Assembly (NCBI GenBank): GCA_030680855.1
Contig: JAUXUN010000032.1
Coordinates: 1 to 64,000, forward strand
DNA length: 64,000 bases
Direction of reading: 5' to 3'
Source of the DNA: Aestuariivirga sp.
GTDB lineage: Bacteria; Pseudomonadota; Alphaproteobacteria; Rhizobiales; Aestuariivirgaceae
Shown here: positions 56,882 to 64,000 of the stretch, piece after piece
Numbering within the stretch: the stretch's first letter is position 1
Layout of the letters: the number at the start of each line of letters is the position of its first letter
Position numbers and translations under genes: made by a program
Notes under the pieces: model-generated
Databases searched by the model: none
The model's input: only the letters and a program-made list of their open reading frames with translations
Told to the model about the DNA's origin: nothing

Positions 56882-58788
56882 TGATTGTCGACAAGGTAGA
56901 GTTTGTCGATGAGATGGAGCGGCTTTGGACGCAGAGACTCGGCAACACTAGCAGTCAGGGGTTCCGAACTGTGTGGACACGGATGGCAGAGACCTACTCT
57001 GTAGCCATCGCTGAGAACATGAAATGGCATCCGCTGAAGATCGTTCTTGACCCGCCGCGTTGGCTTGTCATTGCCCCTGAGATGGGGTCAGGCAAGACCT
57101 ATGGTGCTTGTCTGTACCTTGGCATGATGGCACGAGCCGCGAAGACGGTGCCAGCACCATTTCAGCTTGGCGGACTGTTTGTCTGCCGTACAATCAAGCA
57201 GTGTGAAGAGGCGGTCGAGTTGATCAACGGCCATGCGGGCTATACCGCTGCGATCACCCGACACTCAGGGAATGAAGTCAGTGTCGAAGCGACTGTGGGC
57301 TTTCCAATACTGGTTATCACCCATGCTGCCCTTACCAATCCAAATGACTCAGTCCGCAATGAGCTGCTGTCCCAATACTCTCAATGGAGGGGCGGGCGTC
57401 GCTGCCTGACGATCATTGATGAGGCCCTCGCCAACGTCGTCAAAGTTCACTCGGTCACCGAACAGTCGCTGCTGGATGTCCTTGCTCAGATACCCCCATC
57501 GCTAAGAGAGGAACATGTCCGGACTTGGGACATCGTCAATTTTGTATTGGATAGCGTTGTAGGCAGGTCAGGAAGTCAGAGCGATATGTCTTCATTGTGG
57601 AAGTGGAAGTCGACAAAAGACCTGGAAGGCGCAACCAAAATGAGAGGGTGGTTCGGTGATCTGACTCGTGATCTGAAGCGACTCAAGAGGACGGAGACAA
57701 ATAATCTTTGGAACGACCGACGGACACGAGATGCAGATGTTGCACGAGTTGAAGCAACGCTTGATGCAGTTGCAGGTCTGTTTGAGCATTGGGCGCTATT
57801 CGTGAAGAAAGGGGCAGAGGCTGGGGCGGTAAGCGCACGACTACTCCTACCTAAACTGTGGTGTCCCGTTATCCTCAACGCCACCGCCCATCAAGATGTC
57901 TTCCTTGACTCAATTGGGGCGACCATTGTTCAAATGCCAAAAGTGAGGAACTACCAGAACCTCACGATCAAAGTTCTCAGAAGCGGTGGCATCGGCAAGG
58001 AGGCGATGAAGGCGAGGGCTATTGAACGCCTGAGGCGTCTCGGCGACTTCATTAACAAGGAGAGCGTTGAAGGTGATGAGTGGTTAGTCGTCACCCACAA
58101 GGATACGGAAGGGATAGCGCGGCTCCACCTTCCTGATAAACTGGGAGTAACAGCTCATTGGGGCGCTTTGGATGGTCTCAACGAGTTCAACAACTGCAAC
58201 AAAGCCGTTCTATTTGGCCTGAGTTACCGAGACCCGACTTGGTCATCGGCCCTTTATTTCGCGCTACACGGTGTTCAATCGGACGAATGGTTCAAGTCTG
58301 ACCATGCCAAGAAGATCAAACACCAGTATGAAACCAAGGCAATTGCCGCAAATATAATTCAAGCACTTGGTCGCCCGCGCAGCCGGAAGGTGTTCGACGA
58401 CATGGGTAATTGCTTGGCAACAACCGTCTACATCACGCTGCCCAACAATGCTTTGGGGAGAAGTATTGAGCAACACATTCGAGATGAATTTCCGGGCGTT
58501 GTGATCGAGGCGTGGGAATACCAGATGGACTACCCTACCGACGACACTGCCAAACCACTGAACGTCGCAGCCGCTGTGGTGAAGCATATGCAGAACCAGC
58601 CGTTAGGTAGATTTGCTGTTAACGAGATCGCCAACGATCTTGGCTTTAGTGTTGGTCAGAAGAGTGCCCTGAAAGACGGTCTGAAGAAGAAGCGGAAGGT
58701 ATTCGATGACCTTGCCGCAATTGGTGTGGCCTATGTAGTCGAAGGTAAGAGTAGGGGCGCTAAGAGTTACCTCGTAAAGAACGGCTGA
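56881..58788 (+). CDS. SF2-like helicase/ATPase of unknown role
   Basis: A 635-aa protein. Motif I is APEMGSGKTYG (Lys72), motif Ia GGLFVCRTIKQCEEAV, motif II LTIIDEAL (Asp180, Glu181; DEAL rather than DEAH/DEAD), a motif III-like LNATAHQD (~333-339) and motif VI IIQALGRPRSRK (~492-503). The last ~75 residues (AVVKHMQNQPLGRFAVNEIA, LGFSVGQKSALKDG) look like a winged helix. There is no nuclease, primase or methylase domain that I can see. Coupled to the upstream Cys/His protein by a TAATG overlap. It could be a replication helicase of the island, or an antiphage ATPase. Confidence 0.7.
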   Translation: MIVDKVEFVDEMERLWTQRLGNTSSQGFRTVWTRMAETYSVAIAENMKWHPLKIVLDPPRWLVIAPEMGSGKTYGACLYLGMMARAAKTVPAPFQLGGLFVCRTIKQCEEAVELINGHAGYTAAITRHSGNEVSVEATVGFPILVITHAALTNPNDSVRNELLSQYSQWRGGRRCLTIIDEALANVVKVHSVTEQSLLDVLAQIPPSLREEHVRTWDIVNFVLDSVVGRSGSQSDMSSLWKWKSTKDLEGATKMRGWFGDLTRDLKRLKRTETNNLWNDRRTRDADVARVEATLDAVAGLFEHWALFVKKGAEAGAVSARLLLPKLWCPVILNATAHQDVFLDSIGATIVQMPKVRNYQNLTIKVLRSGGIGKEAMKARAIERLRRLGDFINKESVEGDEWLVVTHKDTEGIARLHLPDKLGVTAHWGALDGLNEFNNCNKAVLFGLSYRDPTWSSALYFALHGVQSDEWFKSDHAKKIKHQYETKAIAANIIQALGRPRSRKVFDDMGNCLATTVYITLPNNALGRSIEQHIRDEFPGVVIEAWEYQMDYPTDDTAKPLNVAAAVVKHMQNQPLGRFAVNEIANDLGFSVGQKSALKDGLKKKRKVFDDLAAIGVAYVVEGKSRGAKSYLVKNG

Positions 58789-58797
58789 CAGAGCCAC

Positions 58798-59859
58798 TCA
58801 CTTCTTGGGATGCGCAGCTAGCCATTCACGTGCGAGGCGTTGAGATTCGGCGATTTGGTCGGGGGCCATTTTTGTGGCGAGGTCGTTGCGTAGCGAAATA
58901 CCATTCTTGTGACCTTGAGCTGCGGCTAAGTTGAACCACATGTGTGCGAGAGCAAAGTCCTGCGGTAGGCCTTGGCCCTCTTCGTACATTTGACCGAGAT
59001 GGATCTGGGCGTCGGCATAACCCTGCTGGGCGGCGAGGCGGAACCACTTCAATGCCTCAGGGTAGTCCAGCGGTGCCCCGTCACCAAAATAATACTGCCT
59101 ACCTAGCGTAAATTGGGAATAGAAATCTCCTAATTCTGCCATTTTTTTGTGAAGCTCAAAAGCCTGATCATAAACATGGGCAACTCTTTTGCTATCAAAG
59201 TAAATTGTAGCGAGCTGCTTCTGGGCCATGCTATAAAATGGCCCCATTCGTACACTCCAATAATAGCGTGCCGCCTCGGAATAATTCTGCACTACCCCCC
59301 GGCCGTAATAATACGCGTCAGCAATTGAGATTCGAGCACCGTCCTTAATGTCATAGTTTTCGATGTCATAGTTTTCGACCCTCTGATCAGCAGAGAGCTT
59401 GTACCACTTTGCAGCTGCACCATGGTCTTGCGGCAAGCCCTGACCCCTGCTGTACATTTGCCCAAGTCTCAGTTGGGCCATGCCATCGCCTAGGTCGGCG
59501 GCTTTGCGATACCACTTCGCCGCTTCAACGTCATCTTTCGGCACATTCACACCATTCTCGTACATGAACCCAATGTGAATCTGGGAATGCGTATTGCCTT
59601 GGTCGGCGGCTTTGCGATACCACCGCATCGCTTCAGCATCATCTCGCGGTACACCTTTGGCTAATCCGTACATGTACCCGAGTTTGTCTTGGGCGGCGGC
59701 ATTACCCTGATCGGCCAATGGTCGCAGAAGTTTCAAAGCACTCGCATAGTCGCCACGGTCGTAGGCAGCAAGGCCATCTTCTAATGATCCCGCCACCGCT
59801 GGCTGAGCCAACAGACACACGGCCATCCCCAACATCATTATCCATGACTTGACCCTCAT
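58798..59859 (-). CDS. Exported Sel1-repeat protein
   Basis: A 353-aa protein starting at ATG 59859. A signal peptide (VKSWIMMLGMAVCLLAQPAVAG) precedes about seven Sel1-type repeats, each with the AAKWYRKAADLGDGMAQLRL / LGQMYSRGQGLPQD pattern, ending in a helix with ATKMAPDQIAE. Sel1 repeats mediate protein contacts, often in the periplasm. It is transcribed toward the helicase gene on the opposite strand, with 9 bp between stops. A 15-bp tandem duplication (59348-59377) repeats ENYDI within a linker. Cargo role unknown. Confidence 0.82.
   Translation of the reverse strand: MRVKSWIMMLGMAVCLLAQPAVAGSLEDGLAAYDRGDYASALKLLRPLADQGNAAAQDKLGYMYGLAKGVPRDDAEAMRWYRKAADQGNTHSQIHIGFMYENGVNVPKDDVEAAKWYRKAADLGDGMAQLRLGQMYSRGQGLPQDHGAAAKWYKLSADQRVENYDIENYDIKDGARISIADAYYYGRGVVQNYSEAARYYWSVRMGPFYSMAQKQLATIYFDSKRVAHVYDQAFELHKKMAELGDFYSQFTLGRQYYFGDGAPLDYPEALKWFRLAAQQGYADAQIHLGQMYEEGQGLPQDFALAHMWFNLAAAQGHKNGISLRNDLATKMAPDQIAESQRLAREWLAAHPKK
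59348..59377 (+). repeat. 15-bp perfect tandem duplication inside the Sel1 gene
   Basis: The unit ATGTCATAGTTTTCG occurs twice in direct succession. Read on the minus strand it duplicates ENYDI in frame. It looks like recent replication slippage. Confidence 0.9.
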
Positions 59860-60001
59860 GTGAGCAGTATAGCAGTAGTTCACTTGGGGTTGAAGACGTA
59901 CTGACCCGCTTCCCGTCATGACCTCAGATATAACTTAGTCGCGTGGAGGTTTTGGACTAGGCTGTACTTATTATGCACCCGGTAAAATAAAGGAATGACT
60001 G

Positions 60002-60259
60002 ATGCCTGATAGGATTGAGTTAGGTGCCACCGCCAAGGGTTCGTTGCGTGAAGACGAGGACTGGTGGACGCTTGTTATCGAAGATGATGGGAAGATGTAT
60101 GTTGAACACGAATGGTCCCACATCAATGCCTACAAGTTCAGGGTGGGTAGCTCGGGTAAGACGCGAATTGCGGTCAATCATTTCCTGTCAGGGGATTACA
60201 ATTCAAAATCACAACAGAAGCTTCGTGAGGAATTAAGCCGTCGAAAGGGGACCGCCTGA
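60002..60259 (+). CDS. Small unknown protein at the right end of the island
   Basis: An 85-aa protein with AGGA upstream of ATG 60002. It is charged, with a beta-rich look (DWWTLVIEDDGKMYVEHEWSH, RIAVNHFLSG) and a basic helical tail (QQKLREELSRRKGTA). No family recognised. It lies 97 bp before the right attachment site and its base composition is like the rest of the island. Confidence 0.5.
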   Translation: MPDRIELGATAKGSLREDEDWWTLVIEDDGKMYVEHEWSHINAYKFRVGSSGKTRIAVNHFLSGDYNSKSQQKLREELSRRKGTA

Positions 60260-60356
60260 ATGCAACTTGCTTTTCATGGTAAGCATTGCTACATTGATGC
60301 TACTTTCCACCATGATAACATGCTGATATTGAAGGGTTTTATGTGACTCTTGCCAC

Positions 60357-60380
60357 CTCCCGTAGGGCGCGCCATTTTCT
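60357..60380 (+). repeat. Right attachment site (attR) of the genomic island
   Basis: Copy of the tRNA-Glu 3' end (24 bp, 23 identical to 45833-45856). The one difference is G at 60371 against A at 45847. Core genes resume just after it, at 60399. Confidence 0.9.
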
Positions 60381-60398
60381 CCATGCTGGAGATTCTCC

Positions 60399-60794
60399 AT
60401 GACACATGACATCATCACCCGCCATCTGGCCGACAAGCCGGATGCGATTGCGCCTGATGGCTCCGAGGTTCGCCTGCTGGCCGCAACCCCGCGCGGCTCC
60501 ATGGCGCATTTTGAATTGCCGCCGGGAAAAGTCTCTACCGCCGTAGCACACCGCACCGTTGAAGAGGTCTGGTTCTTCACCAGCGGGCAGGGCCGCCTGT
60601 GGCGCAAAACAAACAACGCCGAGGAGACAATCGATGTCCACCCCGGCGTTTCGATTTCAATTCCCGTAGGCTGCCATTTCCAGTTCCGCTGTGATGGCGA
60701 TGAACCGCTCGAGGCCGTAGGCGTCACCATGCCGCCATGGCCCGGCATGGACGAGGCCAATGCGGTCACCGGAATTTGGAAACCTGAAGCCTGA
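60399..60794 (+). CDS. Cupin-domain protein
   Basis: A 131-aa single-cupin protein: motif 1 around HFELPPGKVSTAVAHRTVEEVWFFTSGQG and motif 2 in VHPGVSISIPVGCHFQFRC. The second metal His of motif 1 and the His of motif 2 are partly replaced, so the metal and reaction are unclear. Cupins of this size act as isomerases, dioxygenases or sensors. It stands directly beyond the island and would have followed tRNA-Glu before integration. Its stop lies 1 bp from that of the convergent gloA-like gene. Confidence 0.8.
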   Translation: MTHDIITRHLADKPDAIAPDGSEVRLLAATPRGSMAHFELPPGKVSTAVAHRTVEEVWFFTSGQGRLWRKTNNAEETIDVHPGVSISIPVGCHFQFRCDGDEPLEAVGVTMPPWPGMDEANAVTGIWKPEA

Positions 60795-60795
60795 C

Positions 60796-61215
60796 TTACC
60801 AGCTTCCGATGTTCGGCATGCTCTTCCACGGTTCCTGCAATGGCAGGGCGGCATCCTTTTGCAACACTTCAATTGAAATGCCATCGGGAGTCTTGATGAA
60901 GGCCATGCGGCCCTCGCGCGGCGGGCGGTTGATGATAATCCCCTGGGCCATCAGCTTGGCGCAGTAGTCGTAAACATTATCGACTTCAATCGCCAGATGG
61001 CCAAAGTTCCGTCCGCCCGCATAGACTTCCGGATCCCAGTTGTAAGTGAGCTCCACCGGCGCATCGGGGCTCTCCGGTGCGGCGACAAATACCAAAGTGA
61101 AGCGGCCTTTCTCATTGACGTGCCGGCGCTGCTCCACAAAGCCGAGCTTGTTGACAAAGAAATCCAGCGACGCGTCGAGATCTGCGACACGGATCATGGT
61201 ATGCAGATATTTCAT
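60796..61215 (-). CDS. gloA: Lactoylglutathione lyase (glyoxalase I)
   Basis: A 139-aa VOC metalloenzyme that converts the methylglyoxal-glutathione hemithioacetal to S-lactoylglutathione. MKYLHTMIRVADLDASLDFF carries the first metal His (residue 5), PVELTYNWD a metal Glu, NFGHLAIEVD a second His and IKTPDGISIEVLQ the catalytic Glu. This is the four-ligand pattern of GloA. Length is normal plus a short C-terminal tail. Confidence 0.9.
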   Translation of the reverse strand: MKYLHTMIRVADLDASLDFFVNKLGFVEQRRHVNEKGRFTLVFVAAPESPDAPVELTYNWDPEVYAGGRNFGHLAIEVDNVYDYCAKLMAQGIIINRPPREGRMAFIKTPDGISIEVLQKDAALPLQEPWKSMPNIGSW

Positions 61216-61616
61216 GGGAACCTCATGGGTTGGAGTGGGCCTGAAGGGGCTTGTTTAGCGGTGCCCAAGGCAAAAGTCCGCAACGAATCACCCGCGCGCC
61301 AGTGCCAGTTTTGCCAAATTTCCTGTCTGGCAATAAAAAATTGAAGGTCCGGGGTGCGATTCGCAAAATCAAAATCCGATTCCCCTGCCAGGACGAAGTC
61401 CCATGCGAAAAAAATTGAAATTTCCAGTTCATCTCAATGTCATAACGAATTTTTCCGGCGCGCGCAGCCGGATCAGCAGATGCAGCAATGCCACAGTCGG
61501 AGTTTTCCATCGGGCTTTGCGTGAATCGCACTGTACAAATCTTCAAGATATGCTCAAAACTTGGCCGTGTGGTGTGCAGAGGCAAGGCCGCCACGCGAAA
61601 ATGGGGTGGGTGGAAC
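61216..61616 (+). other. 401-bp gene-free region, possible long cold-shock leader
   Basis: Between divergently transcribed gloA and the cold-shock gene. It has no supported gene. A perfect hairpin TCCGGC-GCGCGCA-GCCGGA lies at 61454-61472. Cold-shock mRNAs commonly have long structured 5' leaders, which would fit, but no promoter is clear. Confidence 0.35.
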
Positions 61617-62198
61617 ATGGCGGTGAGTATCACCTCTACTACTGGGGCGGTAGTTGGGCATGAACAGGGCACTGAGCCCAATGTCCAGATTATCCAGATT
61701 GATGGCTTGGTGAAGTGGTTCGACGTAGGCCGTGGATATGGCTTCGTCATTCCCAACAACGGCATGCCGGATATTCTATTGCATTTGAGCTGCTTGAAGC
61801 GCGATGGTTTTGAAGCCCCGCTCGAAGGCGCGCGCGTCACCTGTGAAGTTGTCGCGCGCCAGAAGGGCTATCAATGCCTGCGCGTTCTCTCGGTTGATCT
61901 TTCAACCGCCATTCATCCCGTGGAGCGCAAGTCCCGCACTCATAATACCGTGGTGCCCTCCACCGGTTGGGTGAGAGCCAAGGTAAAATGGTTCAATCGG
62001 GCCCGCGGCTTTGGTTTTGTCTCGGAAGGCGAAGGCAAGCCAGATGTTTTTGTGCACATGGAAACCCTGCGCAAGACGGCAATCGCCGAACTCGTGCCTG
62101 ACCAGTGGGTCTATGTGAAATTCGGCGAAGGCCCCAAGGGCAATATGGCGGCCGAAATACGCCTGAGTCTTGAGGGTGGACCGCCCCATACGAACTAG
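61617..62198 (+). CDS. Protein with two cold-shock domains
   Basis: A 193-aa RNA/DNA-binding protein. Domain 1 (residues ~27-95) has the diverged RNP motifs VKWFDVGRGYGFVI and DILLHLS; domain 2 (~118-185) has VKWFNRARGFGFVSEGEG and PDVFVHMETL. The linker is Ser/Arg-rich. Two-domain CSD proteins of this form are common in Rhizobiales and are followed by a DUF192 gene, as here. I start it at ATG 61617; the open frame extends 129 bases further but without similarity. Confidence 0.9.
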   Translation: MAVSITSTTGAVVGHEQGTEPNVQIIQIDGLVKWFDVGRGYGFVIPNNGMPDILLHLSCLKRDGFEAPLEGARVTCEVVARQKGYQCLRVLSVDLSTAIHPVERKSRTHNTVVPSTGWVRAKVKWFNRARGFGFVSEGEGKPDVFVHMETLRKTAIAELVPDQWVYVKFGEGPKGNMAAEIRLSLEGGPPHTN

Positions 62199-62237
62199 GC
62201 TAGATTCTCTACCATCTGTTGCGTATGAGGAGAGCCG

Positions 62238-62717
62238 ATGAAACAGGTCAGCTGCATTCTATTGACCTGCTTCCTGTGGCTGGCTGGAGCTTCCGCTGCC
62301 CTTCCCGAAAACGCGCAGATTTCCAAGCTTGAGCCAATTGCCGTTGCCAGTGCCAGTGCGGACTCCGTCACCATGTTTACGGCCGAGATCGCCGACACCG
62401 AGGAACTGCGAACCCGCGGCCTGATGTTCCGGCACTTCCTCCCGGAAGACAAGGCCATGCTCTTTGACTATGAACAGCCGCGCCCCGTGGCCATGTGGAT
62501 GAAGAACACCAACATCTCCCTCGACATGCTGTTTATCCGGGAGGATGGCACGATAGCCGCCATTGCCCAGGATACGGTGCCCCAGTCGCTTGATACCATC
62601 AGCGTCCAGGAGCCGGTCCGGGGCGTCCTGGAACTGGCCGCCGGCACCGTCAAAAGGCTGGGTTTGCGGGTCAATGACAAGGTTTACCACCGTATTTTCA
62701 ATACCGTTGAGGACTAG
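62238..62717 (+). CDS. DUF192 family exported protein
   Basis: A 159-aa protein with a signal peptide (ILLTCFLWLAGASAALPE) and the DUF192 motifs GLMFRHFLPEDKAMLFDYE, MWMKNTNISLDMLFI and VLELAAGTV. Found in the periplasm or cell surface in bacteria; the fold is known but the function is not. It follows the cold-shock gene by 39 bp and precedes tRNA-Pro. Confidence 0.88.
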   Translation: MKQVSCILLTCFLWLAGASAALPENAQISKLEPIAVASASADSVTMFTAEIADTEELRTRGLMFRHFLPEDKAMLFDYEQPRPVAMWMKNTNISLDMLFIREDGTIAAIAQDTVPQSLDTISVQEPVRGVLELAAGTVKRLGLRVNDKVYHRIFNTVED

Positions 62718-62771
62718 CTTGCTCTCTGCAAGGTTTTCTCTATAAGCAGCCGTTCATAAAGTCTGAAATGT

Positions 62772-62848
62772 CGGGGCGTAGCGCAGTCTGGTAGCGCACC
62801 TGCCTTGGGCGCAGGGGGTCGCGAGTTCGAATCCCGCCGCCCCGACCA
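62772..62848 (+). tRNA. tRNA-Pro (anticodon TGG)
   Basis: Acceptor CGGGGCG/CGCCCCG, anticodon stem CCTGC/GCAGG with loop CTTGGGC (anticodon TGG), T loop GTTCGAATC and encoded CCA. It is the second proline tRNA in the window. Confidence 0.95.
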
Positions 62849-62883
62849 TTCAGGAATTTGACAGTGAAGAGGGCAGGACGGCC

Positions 62884-63189
62884 ATGGTCGCACGCATTTA
62901 CAAGCCTTCCCGCAGCGCCATGCAATCGGGCAAGGGCAAGTCGGAAAGCTGGCTGCTCGAATTTGAATCGGACGCGCCGCGCACCACCGATCCGCTGATG
63001 GGCTGGACCTCTTCCGGCGATACGCGCCAGCAGCTCAAACTCAGCTTCGAGACCAGGGAACTTGCCATTGCCTACGCCACGAAAAATGGCCTGGCCTACG
63101 TCGTGGCAACCGAACCTCCGGTGCGCCTGCATAAGAAGTCCTATTCCGATAATTTCAAATGGGGCCGGTCTGACAACTGGACCCACTAA
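62884..63189 (+). CDS. NADH dehydrogenase accessory subunit, NDUFS4 family
   Basis: A 101-aa protein of the 'ETC complex I subunit' family, homologous to mitochondrial NDUFS4 and limited to alphaproteobacteria and mitochondria. It begins ARIYKPSRSAMQSGKG and holds PLMGWTSSGDTRQQLKLSF, ETRELAIAYATKNGLAY and the C-terminal YSDNFKWGRSDNWTH. It assists assembly or stability of complex I in the cytoplasmic arm. It lies between two tRNA genes on the same strand. Confidence 0.93.
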   Translation: MVARIYKPSRSAMQSGKGKSESWLLEFESDAPRTTDPLMGWTSSGDTRQQLKLSFETRELAIAYATKNGLAYVVATEPPVRLHKKSYSDNFKWGRSDNWTH

Positions 63190-63202
63190 GTAGCCAACGT
63201 AC

Positions 63203-63280
63203 GACCTCGTAGCTCAGTTGGACTAGAGCAAGTGCCTTCTAAGCACTAGGTCGCTGGTTCGAATCCAGCCGAGGTCGCCA
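63203..63280 (+). tRNA. tRNA-Arg (anticodon TCT)
   Basis: Acceptor GACCTCG/CGAGGTC, anticodon stem AGTGC/GCACT with loop CTTCTAA (anticodon TCT), T loop GTTCGAATC, G at position 73 and encoded CCA. Confidence 0.95.
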
Positions 63281-63315
63281 GTTTCCGCAGTAAGTTGGAG
63301 GGATATGCCTGCAGC

Positions 63316-63630
63316 CTATTGCTGAAGCGGTTTGTTGAACGGGAGCACTTTGGGACGGTGAGGCTCCCCGGCGAACTCGATGCCGGCGGATACGCCAGCG
63401 CACCACCTGGCAACGGCTGGGTAGAACAGGTTTTCCGAAACAACAAAAAGGTCGAATTTTTTCGGTATGTCGATAAACGGCGGCGTATCGATGCGCGCGC
63501 CGCCGACGCTCAACTCCCGAATTGTCACGTTGATGGCGCCGGTGAAAGCCGAAGAAACGATCTTGGCTTCCTTGAACACCCGGTGGCGCGGGTACTTGCG
63601 TTGATCTTTGGCGAGGCTGGCGTTCAACAT
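63316..63630 (-). CDS. PilZ-domain protein
   Basis: A 104-aa protein made of one PilZ domain, the c-di-GMP receptor fold. The first motif is RKYPRHRVF (RxxxR-like) and the second RELSVGGARI (D/NxSxxG-like, with Glu-Leu-Ser in place of Asp-x-Ser). A weak second motif means c-di-GMP binding may be reduced. It stands alone, reading toward tRNA-Arg. Confidence 0.85.
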   Translation of the reverse strand: MLNASLAKDQRKYPRHRVFKEAKIVSSAFTGAINVTIRELSVGGARIDTPPFIDIPKKFDLFVVSENLFYPAVARWCAGVSAGIEFAGEPHRPKVLPFNKPLQQ

Positions 63631-63756
63631 GGTGGACTAAGTGTCTACCAATTGGTTCAAAAATGAAATGGGACGCAGCAAATTCGGTTAAGGGTTTCCT
63701 TCACCGAACGCTAAAATTTTAGTTGTTTGGTCCAAGAACCGGTTGATCGTCTGACA

Positions 63757-64000
63757 TTATCGGTCGCGCCGGCTCATCCAGTTGATGGCGTAGGGGACGA
63801 ACCACGGGTTTCCCGAATACAACGGGTTCGAAGGCATGGGGCGGTCGAAGGCGCTCCCTCCGCCCTTCCGGTCGAGGATGCGCCACGCCAGTTTTTGCCC
63901 GAACAGCGTGCCCATGGGGACGCCGGCGAAGCAATAACCGACAGCGAAATGGATGCCCTGATGGCTGCCGATGTGCGGATAGAGATCGAAAGTTCCGCCG
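63757..64000 (-). CDS. FAD-dependent amino acid oxidase (DAO family), C-terminal end (partial)
   Basis: The minus-strand frame ending at the TAA at 63757-63759 encodes SHQGIHFAVGYCFAGVPMGT, FGQKLAWRIL, PSNPLYSGNPWFVPYAINWM and RRDR. This is the C-terminal flavin-binding end of the glycine/D-amino acid oxidase family (G-x-H-x-G-x... followed by P-LY-G-PWF-P). The start lies beyond the window, and the substrate cannot be named from this part. Confidence 0.82.
   Translation of the reverse strand, partial: GGTFDLYPHIGSHQGIHFAVGYCFAGVPMGTLFGQKLAWRILDRKGGGSAFDRPMPSNPLYSGNPWFVPYAINWMSRRDR

Overview
The window reads as chromosomal DNA of an alphaproteobacterium, most likely Hyphomicrobiales (Rhizobiales). 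Supporting signs are the nuoN-birA-rnj order, a MarR-type LdtR regulator beside its L,D-transpeptidase, ALAS-type hemA, a Mg-type HemB, a potassium-insensitive H+-pyrophosphatase, plsX-fabH-ihfA-merR, class I phaC, and many stop/start overlaps (ATGA, GTGA, TTGA). No species can be named from sequence alone.

Layout. 1-9.3 kb: end of nuoN, birA, RNase J, parC, two unknown proteins, bpt, a 3-hydroxyisobutyrate dehydrogenase-like enzyme and hemB. 9.5-15.8 kb: a secreted Cys protein, ldtR, ldtP, hemA and glyA with a Lys-rich N-terminus. 15.8-22.3 kb: nrdR-ribD-ribE-ribH-nusB-MFS, tightly overlapped, then hppA, which carries an in-frame amber codon. 22.4-28.9 kb: an Asp-nucleophile hydrolase, a fatty acid desaturase, bamE, a cytochrome bc1 chaperone, DUF177, plsX, fabH, ihfA and a MerR regulator. 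28.95-31.8 kb: an intact IS630-family element with a frameshifted transposase between merR and tRNA-Pro(GGG), then a conserved unknown gene and gene-poor DNA. 31.8-45.7 kb: a polysaccharide deacetylase, DUF2842, a second SHMT-like enzyme, heme A synthase, O-acetylhomoserine sulfhydrylase, a small enzyme operon, rplM-rpsI, phaC, hom and recJ.

45.8-60.4 kb is a well-delimited integrative island of about 14.5 kb. A tyrosine integrase sits next to tRNA-Glu(TTC). The 3' end of that tRNA gene recurs at 60357-60380 (23 of 24 bases identical), giving attL and attR. The cargo is a type I restriction-modification operon (hsdM-hsdS-nuclease-like DUF4268 protein-hsdR), a serine recombinase, a translationally coupled pair (Cys/His-cluster protein and SF2-like ATPase with a C-terminal winged-helix-like tail) of unknown role, a Sel1-repeat secreted protein and a small unknown protein.

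60.4-64 kb returns to core genes: cupin, gloA-like, a double cold-shock-domain protein, DUF192, tRNA-Pro(TGG), an NDUFS4-type complex I subunit, tRNA-Arg(TCT), PilZ and the C-terminus of a DAO-family flavoenzyme that runs off the end.

The observations most worth following are the amber codon in hppA, the coupled unknown pair in the island, the nuclease-like protein inside the restriction operon, and a 29-bp perfect repeat inside hsdS that could let its specificity domains recombine.
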